Origin: Thiobacillaceae bacterium
GTDB taxonomy: Bacteria > Pseudomonadota > Gammaproteobacteria > Burkholderiales > Thiobacillaceae
DNA length: 32,017 nt
Assembly (NCBI GenBank): GCA_025458005.1
Contig: JALOTG010000005.1
Span: 1 to 32,017, forward strand
Direction of reading: 5' to 3'
Position numbers and translations under genes: made by a program. Each line of letters opens with the position of its first letter. The first letter of the stretch is position 1. Below the pieces are notes generated by a model. It saw nothing but the letters and a program-made list of their open reading frames with translations. It did not search any database and was not told the DNA's origin. Shown here piece by piece: positions 19,401-27,597 of the stretch.

Positions 19401-21792
19401 GTGCCCGGGCGCGGGCAAGCAGGTCGCCGGCCTCGACCCGCGGCTGGCCGCCAGCCTCCAGGACCTGGACCCAGCCGCCGAAGGCGTCGGCGACCTTTTC
19501 CAGCCAGTCGAGCAGTTCCGGGGTGGGGGCCTTTTCCGCACGCAGCCAGTGGTTGAGGGTGTCCTCCACCTGCCAGGCCACCTCGGCCAGTTCGGTCAGC
19601 CCCACCATGCGCCCGCTGCCCTTCAGGGTATGGAAGCTGCGCCGGACCGAGGCGAAGGCATCATTGTCGAACGGGCTGACATTCAGGCGCGCCAGCTGGG
19701 CGACGATGTTGCCCAGCACGTCGTTGGCCTCCTCGATGTAGACGTTGAGCATCTCGGCGTCGATGGTCTCGTCCGTGGCGCCGGCCAGCTGGGCGGCCTC
19801 GGCGCTCGGCGCGGCCTGGGCGGCGCCGGCCGGCGCGCCGATCTGCTGCACGACCGAGCCGATGGCCTGGGCCGGGGCGTTCTCCTTGAGGGCCTGGATG
19901 GCCTGCTGGGCCTGTTCCTTGAGCTGGACGTTGCCGACCAGGTCAGCGTCGCGCGCCAGCTTGCTGAGGCCCTCGCCGAGGGCCTGGCGGTCGGCCTCGG
20001 TCGCCTCGCCGCCGGCCAGGCGGGCCGCCTCTTCCTGCAGGCGGGCCGTCTCGGCGCGGATTTCGGCCTCCACGCTGGCCTCGGGGGAGGGCAGGGACTC
20101 GCGGCGGGCGAGCAGGCCGGTCAGCTTCTGGGTGTCGTCGCGTCCATAACGCAGGGCCTCGACGTACAGGCCCAGGGTGGACAGGGCCTCGGCCACCCAA
20201 TCCAGCTCCTCGGCGCTGATCGGATAGTCCGGATCGGCGAAGCGGTCGATCCGCTCCAGGCTGGCGCGGGTGAGGTCCGCCGCCGTGCCGAGCTGCAGGA
20301 TGTTGAAGGCGCCCAGCACCTGCTTCATCAGGCCCGGCACCAGCGGCACGCGGCCGCGCTCGCTGGCGTCGCGGAAGAACTTGTCGAGGATTTCCTCGAC
20401 CTGGTTGAGGTTGGCCTGGATCTCCTGGGACACATGGGCGACGATGAGCCGCTCCTGGGCCTGGCGCGAGACCTCGTCGAGCATCGGCACGTCGGCGGGG
20501 ATGCGCGAGACGTCGTAGTTCGGGTCGATGGCCGCCTGCAGCCGCTGGGTCTGCACGTCCGCCTGGCGATCGAACTCCTGGCCCAGCGACTCGAAGTGAT
20601 CGATGGCGTTGTGGGTGAGCAGCATGGCGGTGGCCATCTCCAGCTGCAGGGCCTCGTTCTGGGCGGTGTCCGCCACACTGGACGAGCGCTTGGCCACCGC
20701 GTGCACCATGCGCAGCAGGGCCTTGAGGGAATCGTTGGGCAGCCGCACGGCGGCCTCGAACATCTCCAGGGCGGCGCTCTGGAAGGGCTCCAGGTTGTCC
20801 TGGCGTCCGCCGCAGTATTTCATCCAGGCATCCTTGGCCCGGTTCAGGGCCTCGCGCAGGGCGTTCAGGTGCGGCCGCCAGCTGGCCTCGGCGCCACCGG
20901 CCTCGGCGCCGATCCCGGCCGTCATGTAACGGTCGAGGTGGAAGATGCGCCGGGCATCCAGGGCCCGTCCGTCGATGCCCTTGTCCTGGGCCAGGTAATA
21001 GAGCACGTCGCGCAGCAGGCGCTCGGCGAGCTGCCGCGAGCCTTCGGCGAGGCGGCGCATCTGCAGGTCGATCCGGCCGCACAGCCGCTTGACCCAGAAA
21101 TCCACCGGCAGGGCGCCCCGGCGCAGCGACTCGAGCAACCCCGCCACCAGCCACCAGAAGGTGTACTGGGTGGCGCCGGGCGCCAGCCTCTCCAGTTCCC
21201 GCACCGCCTGGTCCATGTACATCAGGCCGACGGTCGCTTCCTTGTCCTGCAGGAACATCAGCAGGCCGCGCTGGTACTGGCCGCGGGCGCGGCGGATGGC
21301 CCGGTTGAGGGCCTCCTCGTCGAGGGGCGGGGCCTGGGGCGCGGTGCGGCCGACGCGCAGGGAGACGTCGGGGAAGAACAGCTCGCTCGGCGCCGGCGGC
21401 TCGGCGCCGCGCTGGGCGAGGACCCGGGCGTAGATGCCGGCGAGCTTGAGTTCGGCGTTCGGGGCGCCGCCCATCAATTCGTCCAGGTAGACGAGCAGGG
21501 CATCGATGGCGTCGATCGCCACCTCCGCGCTTTCCGGGCCGCGCCGTTCCGCCTCGTGGACCATCTCGGTGAGCAGCCGCTCGGCCTCGCCGCAGAGCAG
21601 GGACACCCCCTGCAGATCGACGATGGTCAGCGCGCCGGATACCTGGTGCAGGTGGGCCGCGGCCGCCTTGAGCGGGTTGGTGTCCTCGCCGTTCCAGTCG
21701 GCGAGGGCCTGGCGGGCCGCCCCGAGGGCCTGGTCCACCTCCGCCTTGACCCAGGTCAGGGGCCCCAGATCGAAATCCATGTCCTCGCTCAT
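16495..21792 (-). CDS. chpA: Pil-Chp chemosensory hybrid histidine kinase ChpA/PilL
   Basis: This 1765-residue cytoplasmic CheA-type kinase drives type IV pilus twitching and surface responses. Order of parts: an N-terminal helical region with a degenerate phosphotransfer site (HQVSG, H49) and a long FimL-like helical stretch to about 650; Hpt sites H721 (FHTLKGSGRM), H878 (AHTLAGISRT) and H1071 (LHTLKGSARM); Pro/Ala linkers; a dimerisation helix pair (about 1165-1290); an HATPase domain with HLLRNAVAHGMEPPDERR and ADDGAGV; a CheW-like domain (about 1490-1620); and a C-terminal receiver with DD near 1645 and phospho-acceptor D1691 in LLDIEMPRMDG. Pseudomonas ChpA has more phosphotransfer sites (eight), so this one is leaner. 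It is the last gene of the operon, 13 bases after pilJ. No ChpB, PilK or ChpC follows. Confidence 0.95.
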   Translation of the reverse strand: MSEDMDFDLGPLTWVKAEVDQALGAARQALADWNGEDTNPLKAAAAHLHQVSGALTIVDLQGVSLLCGEAERLLTEMVHEAERRGPESAEVAIDAIDALLVYLDELMGGAPNAELKLAGIYARVLAQRGAEPPAPSELFFPDVSLRVGRTAPQAPPLDEEALNRAIRRARGQYQRGLLMFLQDKEATVGLMYMDQAVRELERLAPGATQYTFWWLVAGLLESLRRGALPVDFWVKRLCGRIDLQMRRLAEGSRQLAERLLRDVLYYLAQDKGIDGRALDARRIFHLDRYMTAGIGAEAGGAEASWRPHLNALREALNRAKDAWMKYCGGRQDNLEPFQSAALEMFEAAVRLPNDSLKALLRMVHAVAKRSSSVADTAQNEALQLEMATAMLLTHNAIDHFESLGQEFDRQADVQTQRLQAAIDPNYDVSRIPADVPMLDEVSRQAQERLIVAHVSQEIQANLNQVEEILDKFFRDASERGRVPLVPGLMKQVLGAFNILQLGTAADLTRASLERIDRFADPDYPISAEELDWVAEALSTLGLYVEALRYGRDDTQKLTGLLARRESLPSPEASVEAEIRAETARLQEEAARLAGGEATEADRQALGEGLSKLARDADLVGNVQLKEQAQQAIQALKENAPAQAIGSVVQQIGAPAGAAQAAPSAEAAQLAGATDETIDAEMLNVYIEEANDVLGNIVAQLARLNVSPFDNDAFASVRRSFHTLKGSGRMVGLTELAEVAWQVEDTLNHWLRAEKAPTPELLDWLEKVADAFGGWVQVLEAGGQPRVEAGDLLARARALRGGTPEASPPPKSEAGAPTSAAAAGEEEMMDIGGHSLPVALYRVFAEEALQRLGELHENLGRVADGPDTAAWEALIRAAHTLAGISRTTGFQSLADAVHAVELWAGAWPGKDRPLDGAAVSVLQDILAQLAGMLQEIEAGSLPDGSPEIPERLDALAPPPDAEPAAEAQVMAPAAEIEAAPPVPAPTVAARTEVRPDLPEQPATADQPTQPEPEAAAQAAPRALPEDDLDPQLLPIFLDEAAELLPRIGTNLRQWRSEPGDATARQALQRALHTLKGSARMAGAMRLGERTHILEARLLEQGDGAPQAEFLDGLEAEYDTLAEMVEALSTPPEAAPAATEPLAAAPPETLAAPPVPVTAPAVTEEDLRLRQTLKLKANILDTLLNEAGEVAIARARVENLLNNYKQTAQELTANVERLRSQLRELEIQAESQMRTRLSQMDESHFDPLEFDRYSRLQELTRLLAESVNDVSTAQDNLLSGIDEADRTLHLQSRMTRSLQHELMRMRMVPFDSLAERLHRVVRQAAKELQRKAQLEIDGGQTELDRTVLDRVVAPLEHLLRNAVAHGMEPPDERRAAGKPEYGEIHLAIRQEGNEILITVADDGAGVNLEAVRARAEALGWVGAGEVISTERLESFLFTPGFSTAQRVTEVAGRGIGLDVVKNEIAGIGGRVRMETEAGLGTRFTIRLPLTLAVAPVVLARAGGQTYALPANLVALVREVRVEELNALHEAGQMVFEDERYPLRSLAELTDCRPQPAEGRFRTLLLLRAGDERLALRVDAMEGNYEAVIKNTGAQVARIAGIVGATVLGDGRIALILNPFALAERAPVQPLPEEEIQAAEEQSRLVLVVDDSLTVRKITSRLLEREGYRVATAKDGVEALEFMQDEIPAVMLLDIEMPRMDGFEVTRAVRADARLRDLPIIMITSRTAEKHHQHALDLGVNAYMGKPYQDEALLGEIARLTGEVVAAG

Positions 21793-21805
21793 CTTTTGCT
21801 GGCCC

Positions 21806-23893
21806 TCAGAGTTTGAAGCCTGCCACCGACACCTTGAGTTCCTCGGCCAGGGCGGTCAGTTCGTCCATGGACTGGGCGCTGCGCTTGGCACCGGTGGAGG
21901 CCTGCTGGGTATCGTTCAGGATCTGCTGCATGTTGGCGGTGATGTTCTCCGCGGTCCTGGCCTGGGCCTGGGTGGCCTGGGAGATGTTCTGGATCAGCCG
22001 GGCGAGCTGTTCGGACACCGTCTCGATCTCCTGCAGGGCGTGGCCCACGGCATCGGCCCGGGTGGCGCCCTCCACCACGCCCTGGGTGCTGATCTCCATG
22101 GCGTTCACCGCGTCCTGGGTGTCGCCCTGGATGGTCTTGACGATGGCGCCGATGCGCCGGGTGGCGGCGCCGGAACGCTCCGCCAGGCGCTGCACCTCCT
22201 CCGCCACCACCGTGAAGCCGCGCCCCGCCTCGCCGGCGGCGGCGGCCTGGATGGCGGCGTTGAGGGCCAGCACGTTGGTCTGCTCGGTGATGTCCGAGAT
22301 CAGCTCGACGATCTCGCTGATCTCCTGGGAGGATTCGCCCAGGCGCTTGATGCGCTTGGAGGTCTCCTGGATCTGGTCGCGCAGGCCATTCATGCCGGCG
22401 ATGCCCTCGCGCACCGAGTCGCCGCCACGCCGGGCGACGGCCAGCGAGTTCTCGGCCACCTGGCTGGACTCGGCGGCGTTGCGCGAGACCTCGACGATGG
22501 ACTGCGACATCTGGGTGATCGCCTCGCCGGTCAGGGTGATCTGGCGGGATTGCCGCTCCGCGGCGCCGAGCAGGTCGTCGGAGACCTCCTTGGCCTCGTT
22601 GGTGGCGTGGGTCAGCTGGTCGGTGGCGCGGTGGATGTTGTTGACCAGGGTGCGCAGCTCCTCGATGGCGAAGTTCACCGAGTCGGCGATGGCGCCGGTG
22701 ATGTCCTCGGTCACCGTGGCGCGCACCGTCAGGTCGCCCTCGGCCAGGTCGCCCATCTCGTTGAGCAGTTTGAGAATGGCGTCCTGGTTGCGCCGGTTCT
22801 CCCGCGCCGCCTCCTCGGCACGCCGACGCGCCTCGGCCACGTTCAGGCTGCCCAGCACGATCAGGCAGGCCAGCGCCACGATGCCGAACAGCAGCGCCAG
22901 GATCAGGGTGGCGCCGGCGCCCAGGCCTTCGTAGCGGGTCGTCAGCCGCTGGGTCATGGTCAGCAGCTTCTCGCTCTCGTCGAAGATCTCGCGCGCGGCG
23001 CGCTTGGCCTCCACCAGCAGCGGCATGTTCTTCAGGATGCCGTTGACCTGCTCCTCCAGGATGACGAAGACGTCATTGAGTTCGCGCAGTTTCTCCTGCG
23101 TCGCCCGATCGGACACCGGCAGCACCCCCAGGCTGGTGCTGCCCTTCAGCAGGGCGTCCAGCACCTCGCGGAAGGTGCGCACGTCCTGGCCGAGCTGGTA
23201 GGCGGTCTCCGGGTTGATGATGTCGGAGGAAACCAGGGCGTTGACGTTCTTGGCGATGCGCTGGGTCCACAGGGCCTGCTGGTTGGCGAAGGCGAGCTGC
23301 CGCTTGGAATCGGCCGGCAGCAGGGCGATGACCTGCTCGGTGAGGTCGAGCAGTTCGGTGTTGCGCGCGTTGATCTGGGCGAGGGCCTGGGAGAACTGGA
23401 TCAGCTGGGCCTGCTGGGAGTGCAGCGCCTCGATGTTCTTCCTGGAGACCTCCCAGCGCTTCTTCAGCTCCGCCAGGTCGGGCTGGATGGCGCCCGGCGA
23501 CGCGGGGACGCCGAGGCCCCCGTCGATCAGGGCGCCGAGGCCCTCGGCGAACTGCTTGCGGCTCTCCTCCAGCTGGGCGAAGGCGGTCTTGTTGCCGAGC
23601 ACGGCCTGCTGGGCGGTCTTCGAGTAGCGCTGCGACAGCATCTGCAGCTGGGTGGCGATTTCCACGTACTTGCCGCGGTTGCCCACCTGGTAGGTGTGCC
23701 AGACCGCCGCGCCGAGGCCCAGGATCAGGGCCACCAGCAGCGCCAGGGTGAGAGCTCCGGTGCGCTGGTCGGCGGGCAGCCGATTGACCAGCGGCAGCCG
23801 CTCCGGATCCAGCGTGGCCCAGCGGCCGAGCAACGCGGACAGCGCCTCGCCCCATCCCTTGCCGACCGATATCTTGGGCAGCTTCAACGCCAT
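21806..23893 (-). CDS. pilJ: Twitching-motility methyl-accepting chemoreceptor PilJ
   Basis: This 695-residue receptor signals to ChpA through PilI. It has a short cytoplasmic lead, a first membrane helix (about 46-65, [20 protein letters not shown]), a periplasmic helical PilJ-type sensor region (about 66-320, two repeats of helical bundle with [10 protein letters not shown]), a second helix (about 325-347, [20 protein letters not shown]), a HAMP-like linker and a long coiled-coil signalling domain. The hairpin tip reads [20 protein letters not shown] followed by [19 protein letters not shown], essentially canonical. Length agrees with PilJ (about 680). A 76-base gap separates it from pilI, the largest within the operon. 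It probably detects type IV pilin status or surface contact, as in Pseudomonas (family knowledge). Confidence 0.95.
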   Translation of the reverse strand: MALKLPKISVGKGWGEALSALLGRWATLDPERLPLVNRLPADQRTGALTLALLVALILGLGAAVWHTYQVGNRGKYVEIATQLQMLSQRYSKTAQQAVLGNKTAFAQLEESRKQFAEGLGALIDGGLGVPASPGAIQPDLAELKKRWEVSRKNIEALHSQQAQLIQFSQALAQINARNTELLDLTEQVIALLPADSKRQLAFANQQALWTQRIAKNVNALVSSDIINPETAYQLGQDVRTFREVLDALLKGSTSLGVLPVSDRATQEKLRELNDVFVILEEQVNGILKNMPLLVEAKRAAREIFDESEKLLTMTQRLTTRYEGLGAGATLILALLFGIVALACLIVLGSLNVAEARRRAEEAARENRRNQDAILKLLNEMGDLAEGDLTVRATVTEDITGAIADSVNFAIEELRTLVNNIHRATDQLTHATNEAKEVSDDLLGAAERQSRQITLTGEAITQMSQSIVEVSRNAAESSQVAENSLAVARRGGDSVREGIAGMNGLRDQIQETSKRIKRLGESSQEISEIVELISDITEQTNVLALNAAIQAAAAGEAGRGFTVVAEEVQRLAERSGAATRRIGAIVKTIQGDTQDAVNAMEISTQGVVEGATRADAVGHALQEIETVSEQLARLIQNISQATQAQARTAENITANMQQILNDTQQASTGAKRSAQSMDELTALAEELKVSVAGFKL

Positions 23894-23969
23894 TGCTTGT
23901 TCTCCTCGGTATCCGTTATCGATCCGGCAGCCCGCGCGCGGTGCGCGAGGGCAGCTGCGTCATGCCCGC

Positions 23970-24479
23970 TCAGGCCCCGGCATCGAGGAAGGCGGCAGAG
24001 GCCACCAGCCTCTCCATGTCCAGTTCGATCCATTCCGTGCCGTCCGCGCCATGCCAGCGGCCCTTCCACCAGTCCGGGTCGTCCTCCTGGCGGGCCGCCT
24101 CGGACATCTCGGACAGGTTGCGCAGACCCAGCGCGCGTTCCATGCGCAACGCGGCATTGATGCCATATCGCGGATGCACCAGCAGCAGGCGGCTTTCCCC
24201 CGCGGGCATGACCTCGGACAGGCCGGCGAAGGCGGCCAGGTCGGTGCAGCCGTAGACCGTGCCGCGGATGCTGGCCAGGCCGGCGAACCAGGGCTTCGCC
24301 CAGGGCACCGGGCTGATCCCGGCCACCGTGACCACCTCGTTGATCTCGGCCAAGTCCGTCAGCCAGTGCCGCCCGCCCGCCTGGAAGCCCAGCTTGGAGG
24401 CGGGGTTCCGGCTCGACGCGGTGCGGAACCGCTCCGCCAGCTGGGCCTGAAAGTCGCGCAGGCTCTGCTTTTCGGCCAT
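23970..24479 (-). CDS. pilI: CheW-like coupling protein PilI
   Basis: This 169-residue cytoplasmic adaptor should link the PilJ receptor to the ChpA kinase. The CheW fold is visible from about residue 30: GFQAGGRHWLTDLAEINEVVTVAGISPVPWAKPWFAGLASIRGTVYGCTDLAAFAG, with the conserved strand-turn IRGTVYG(C)TDL, then SRLLLVHPRYGINAALRMERALGLRN. The tail WIELDMERLVASAAFLDAGA is usual for PilI. Length fits PilI (about 175). It sits 15 bases after pilH and before pilJ in the standard G-H-I-J order. Confidence 0.93.
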   Translation of the reverse strand: MAEKQSLRDFQAQLAERFRTASSRNPASKLGFQAGGRHWLTDLAEINEVVTVAGISPVPWAKPWFAGLASIRGTVYGCTDLAAFAGLSEVMPAGESRLLLVHPRYGINAALRMERALGLRNLSEMSEAARQEDDPDWWKGRWHGADGTEWIELDMERLVASAAFLDAGA

Positions 24480-24494
24480 CGCTGCGATCCGGCC

Positions 24495-24860
24495 TCAGCT
24501 CAGGGCCTTGATCTTGGCGAGCAGATCGTCGGCGGCGATGGGTTTCACCAGGTATTCCGCCGCGCCCTGGCGCATGCCCCAGATGCGGTCGGTTTCCTGG
24601 TCCTTGGTGGTGCACATGATGACCGGGGTGTCCTTGGTGTCGGCGTCTCGGCTCAGCATGCGGGTGGCCTGGAAGCCGTTCAGTCCGGGCATGACCACGT
24701 CCATCAGGATCAGGTCGGGTCGGTCGCTCTTGGCCCGCGAGATGCCCTCCTCGCCGCTGTTGGCGGTGATCACGTCGTAGCCGTTCTTGCGCAGGATGTC
24801 GGTCAGGTAGTAGCGCTCGGTGGGGGAATCGTCCACCACCAGCACGGTGCGGATGGCCAT
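24495..24860 (-). CDS. pilH: Twitching-motility response regulator PilH
   Basis: This 121-residue single receiver domain has acidic residues D10-D11, phospho-acceptor D54 (LILMDVVMPGLNG), T/S switch at TT 84-85 and K106 (EYLVKPI). The VVDDSPTERYYLTDILRKNGY start and the WGMRQGAAEYLVKPI segment are typical of PilH, which in Pseudomonas acts on pilus retraction and as a phosphate sink. It lies 15 bases after pilG and is half of the two-regulator output of the Pil-Chp system. No output domain is attached. Confidence 0.94.
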   Translation of the reverse strand: MAIRTVLVVDDSPTERYYLTDILRKNGYDVITANSGEEGISRAKSDRPDLILMDVVMPGLNGFQATRMLSRDADTKDTPVIMCTTKDQETDRIWGMRQGAAEYLVKPIAADDLLAKIKALS

Positions 24861-24875
24861 GCGGGCGTCTCCTTG

Positions 24876-25265
24876 TCAGTTGGGCCGGTGCTGACGCACC
24901 GCGCTGAGCAGCGTGTCCTTGGTGAAGGGCTTGGTCAGGTATTCGTCGGAGCCCACCAGCCGGCCGCGCGCGCGGTCGAACAGGCCGTCCTTGCTCGACA
25001 GCATGATCACCGGGGTGGCGCGGTAGCGGGAATTCTTCTTGATCAGGGCGCAGGTCTGGTAGCCGTCGAGGCGGGGCATCATGATGTCGACGAACACCAC
25101 GTCGGGGTGATGGTCGGTGATCTTGGCCAGGGCGTCGAAGCCGTCCTCGGCCAGGATCACCTCGCAGCCCGCCTGCAGCAGGAAGATCTCCGCGCTGCGG
25201 CGGATGGTGTTGCTGTCGTCGATGACCATCACCTTCACGCCCTTCAGTTCCGGGGAGTTGTCCAC
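24876..25265 (-). CDS. pilG: Twitching-motility response regulator PilG
   Basis: This 129-residue single receiver domain has D16-D17, phospho-acceptor D60 (VVFVDIMMPRLDGYQTCALIK) and K112 (DEYLTKPF). KVMVIDDSNTIRRSAEIFLLQAGCEVI is the PilG signature. In Pseudomonas PilG promotes pilus extension through PilB and cAMP production through the adenylate cyclase CyaB. It is the first of the pil genes here, 22 bases after the binding protein-rhodanese gene. An AAGGAGG-like site (within AGCAAGGAGGACGCGTGG) precedes the ATG. Confidence 0.95.
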   Translation of the reverse strand: MDNSPELKGVKVMVIDDSNTIRRSAEIFLLQAGCEVILAEDGFDALAKITDHHPDVVFVDIMMPRLDGYQTCALIKKNSRYRATPVIMLSSKDGLFDRARGRLVGSDEYLTKPFTKDTLLSAVRQHRPN

Positions 25266-25287
25266 GCGTCCTCCTTGCTTTCGAGTT

Positions 25288-26463
25288 TCATGCGCCGCGT
25301 TCGAGCGGGTAACCCGACGCCTTCCAGTCGGGAATGCCGGTGCGGAACCAGTAGACCTTGGTGTAGCCCCGCCTGACCATATAGCGGGAGGCCTTGTAGC
25401 TGTACCAGCACTCCGCGCCGTTGCACTGGAAGATCATCGGCGCGTTCTTGTCCTTGGGCAGTCGGGTGAGGTCGAAGCGGTCCAGCGTGTCGTCGGCGTC
25501 CGGCTCCTTGGGGCTGTTCAGCTCGTAGGTCACGTTGATCGCGCCGGGGATGTGCGCCTCCCGGTAGTGGCTCTTGGGACGCACGTCGTAGAGGGGGACG
25601 CCCTGGCCGATCAGGGTCTTGGCCTGGGCGGCGTTGATGAGGGTGGCGCCGGGCAGCACCTCGGGGGTGTAGAAGCCGCGCGTGGAGACGAACTCGAAGT
25701 CCTTGTCGCTGGCGGCCGCGAAGGAATCCAGCTTGACCCGCCGCAGCCGGGCCTCCATCTCCTGCCCGACCGAGATGAAGGCCTCGCGCACGCGCGCCCT
25801 CAGCGCCTCGTCCATCTTGTGGCTGACCGCCACGCCCGCCATGGGCACCTGATTGAACGCCTTGACCACCTTGGTGTCCTTGCGCTGGGCCGCCCATTCC
25901 CGGGCGACGCTCTCCTTCACCGCGGCCAGGTCGGCCTGGCCGATGTCCATGGCGTACATGACCGCGCCATACTGGTTCATGTGCATGACTCGGCCGAAGT
26001 AGCTGTCGGGGGTGGTGCCCAGGGCGTTGAGTTCGCCGCGCACCAGATAGCTCACCAGGGATTCCCGGTGCGGCATCGCCACCGGCTTGCCGCGCGCCTG
26101 CTCCAGGTTGGCGATGCGGGCGCCCGAGCGGGACACCAGCATCACCCGGGTGTTTTCCCGCGTCCTGGCCACCGGCGTGTAGCCGTGGCGCATGGCCAGG
26201 CCCACCATCTGGGCGGGGGCCAGCAGCAGGTCGTAGCTTTCGGTGCGGATGCGCTCGCCGACCCGCTCCGCGTTCTGGGTCATGACCAGCTTGACCGGCT
26301 GTCCCAGCCGCGTGCTCAGTTGTCTGGCCAGGTCGCTGAAGACGCTCTGGGTGGTGAAATGATCACGTTCCTGGTCGTAGTCCAGCGTGACGTTCAGGAT
26401 CAATTCGGCGCGCGCGCTGGCCATCACGGCCAGGGTCGCCAGCAACAAAGCCAAGCGTCGCAT
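25288..26463 (-). CDS. Periplasmic PhnD-like binding domain fused to a rhodanese domain
   Basis: This 391-residue exported protein has a signal peptide (MRRLALLLATLAVMASARA, cleavage near residue 19). It is followed by a type-2 periplasmic binding domain of the PhnD/phosphite-phosphonate kind (about 22-255: FSDLARQLSTRLGQPVKLVM, YDLLLAPAQMVGLAMRHGY, GKPVAMPHRESLVSYLV, GQADLAAVKE). A rhodanese domain follows (about 275-391: LYDVRPKSHYREAHIPGAIN, then the loop FQCNGAECWYSYKAS). The loop cysteine C347 is where rhodaneses carry the persulfide; a second cysteine C352 followed by W makes a C-x4-CW motif unlike the common CRxGxR loop. A GAGGAGGT site precedes the ATG. It lies 22 bases upstream of pilG, and no ABC permease or ATPase is nearby, so a sensory or sulfur-handling role is more likely than transport. 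Function is unknown. Confidence 0.82.
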   Translation of the reverse strand: MRRLALLLATLAVMASARAELILNVTLDYDQERDHFTTQSVFSDLARQLSTRLGQPVKLVMTQNAERVGERIRTESYDLLLAPAQMVGLAMRHGYTPVARTRENTRVMLVSRSGARIANLEQARGKPVAMPHRESLVSYLVRGELNALGTTPDSYFGRVMHMNQYGAVMYAMDIGQADLAAVKESVAREWAAQRKDTKVVKAFNQVPMAGVAVSHKMDEALRARVREAFISVGQEMEARLRRVKLDSFAAASDKDFEFVSTRGFYTPEVLPGATLINAAQAKTLIGQGVPLYDVRPKSHYREAHIPGAINVTYELNSPKEPDADDTLDRFDLTRLPKDKNAPMIFQCNGAECWYSYKASRYMVRRGYTKVYWFRTGIPDWKASGYPLERGA

Positions 26464-26524
26464 CGTTACCTCCTCGCGCTCGAGCGCATGCCAGGTATGT
26501 GTCCGCTGTTATCGGCAGGCGGGA

Positions 26525-26695
26525 TCAAATCTTTACCATCTCGAAATCGTCCTTGCGGGCGCCGCATTCCGGGCAGGTCCAGTTGATGGGGATGTCCTCC
26601 CAGCGCGTGCCGGCCGGGATGCCTTCCGCCGGCAGTCCCTTGGCCTCGTCGTAGATGAAGCCACATACCACGCACATCCAGGTCCGGTATTCCAT
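26525..26695 (-). CDS. rubA: Rubredoxin
   Basis: This 56-residue iron protein carries single electrons. The iron ligands are C8 and C11 (MCVVCG) and C41 and C44 (CPECG), with the classical CGFIYDEAKGLPAEGIPAGT and W-x-DIPINWTCPECGARKDDFEMV. The ATG at 26695 gives MEYRTWMCVVCG, the standard start; an in-frame ATG 22 codons upstream adds sequence with no family similarity and would leave almost no leader, so I reject it. It is divergent from thiD (77 bases between starts) and heads the strand that continues into the binding protein-rhodanese and pil genes. Rubredoxin next to pilG is a common betaproteobacterial arrangement, but no functional link is established. Confidence 0.93.
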   Translation of the reverse strand: MEYRTWMCVVCGFIYDEAKGLPAEGIPAGTRWEDIPINWTCPECGARKDDFEMVKI

Positions 26696-26728
26696 GTCAG
26701 CGCTGCGATCCGCCTCGGCTGCAGTAAA

Positions 26729-26757
26729 ATTCAATTTTGCTCCAAAGACTTTGCCAA
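26729..26757 (-). promoter_or_regulatory. Possible promoter for rubredoxin and downstream genes
   Basis: On the minus strand TTGGCA (26752-26757) and TTGAAT (26729-26734) are 17 bases apart, matching the -35 at five and the -10 at four of six positions. The -10 overlaps a perfect AAAATT-C-AATTTT palindrome (26726-26738), which could be an operator shared with thiD. Confidence 0.35.
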
Positions 26758-26772
26758 GCAAAGCCAGACGCC

Positions 26773-27597
26773 ATGCGCGATACGCCGCCCCTCGTGATGA
26801 CCTTCGCCGGGACCGACCCGACCGGCGGCGCCGGACTGCAGGCGGACATCCTGACCCTGGCCAGCCTCGGCTGCCATCCCCTGTCGGTGGTCACCGCCGT
26901 GACCGTGCAGGATTCCCTGGGCGTGGAGGATTTCCTGCCCCTGGAGGCGGACTGGGTGGTCGACCAGGCGCGGCGCGTCCTCGAAGACATGCCGGTGGCG
27001 GCCTTCAAGGTGGGCATGCTGGGCAGCGTGGAGGTGGCCCTGGCGGTGGCCGAGGTGGTGTCGGACTATCCCGGCGTGCCCCTGGTGCTGGACCCGGTGC
27101 TGGCTTCGGGGCGGGGCGACGAGCTGGTCACCGAGGACCTGCTGGCGGTGATCAAGGACACCCTGCTGCCACAGACCACGGTGCTCACGCCCAACAGCCT
27201 GGAGGCACGTCGCCTGGCGATCGACGACGCCCTCGACGAGGATGAGCCGGACCTGGCCGAATGCGCGCGACGCCTGCTCGACCTCGGCTGCGAGTACGTG
27301 CTGGTCACCGGCTCCCACGAGCAGACGCCCCAGGTGGTGAACGTCCTGTACGGCGAGTCGGGCATCATCCAGACCCTGCGCTGGGACCGCCTGCCGGCCA
27401 GCTACCACGGCTCCGGCTGCACCCTCGCCGCGGCGGTGGCCGGCCTGCTGGCGATGGGCCTCGACCTGCCGGAGGCGGTCAAGGAGGCCCAGTCCTTCAC
27501 CTACCAGACCTTGCGCGGCGCCTTCCGGGCCGGCATGGGTCAGGCCATGCCGGATCGCCTCTACTGGGCCCACGAGGGCGGGGATGAACCAGGCTGA
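26773..27597 (+). CDS. thiD: Hydroxymethylpyrimidine/phosphomethylpyrimidine kinase
   Basis: This 274-residue ribokinase-family enzyme phosphorylates hydroxymethylpyrimidine twice, giving the pyrimidine half of thiamine. Motifs: FAGTDPTGGAGLQADI (residues 9-24; usually S/TDPSGGAG), VTAVTVQDSLGV, LVLDPVLASGRGDEL and, near the C-terminus, YHGSGCTLAAAVAG with the anion-hole and catalytic cysteine. The ATG at 26773 gives MRDTPPLVMTFAGTD, the expected lead-in; an in-frame TTG at 26737 is less likely. The last 14 bases overlap thiE, so the two are coupled. No TPP riboswitch is recognisable in the 77-base upstream gap, which is too short for one. Confidence 0.94.
   Translation: MRDTPPLVMTFAGTDPTGGAGLQADILTLASLGCHPLSVVTAVTVQDSLGVEDFLPLEADWVVDQARRVLEDMPVAAFKVGMLGSVEVALAVAEVVSDYPGVPLVLDPVLASGRGDELVTEDLLAVIKDTLLPQTTVLTPNSLEARRLAIDDALDEDEPDLAECARRLLDLGCEYVLVTGSHEQTPQVVNVLYGESGIIQTLRWDRLPASYHGSGCTLAAAVAGLLAMGLDLPEAVKEAQSFTYQTLRGAFRAGMGQAMPDRLYWAHEGGDEPG

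Noticed and set aside
16600-21816. Very long open frame on the plus strand opposite chpA (1738 codons)
   Set aside because: It is the antisense shadow of a GC-rich gene. Its translation is repetitive Gly/Ala/His/Gln/Val without domains, while the minus strand encodes a complete ChpA.
26525-26761. Longer rubredoxin of 78 residues
   Set aside because: The extra 22 residues do not resemble rubredoxin and would place the start within the likely promoter region; the ATG at 26695 gives the standard protein.
26696-26772. TPP riboswitch upstream of thiD
   Set aside because: The 77-base gap is too short and shows none of the conserved THI-box sequence (no CUGAGA or ACCUG-like core).
26737-27597. thiD starting at the TTG at 26737
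   Set aside because: Rare start codon, no family similarity in the added 12 residues; the ATG at 26773 fits ThiD.
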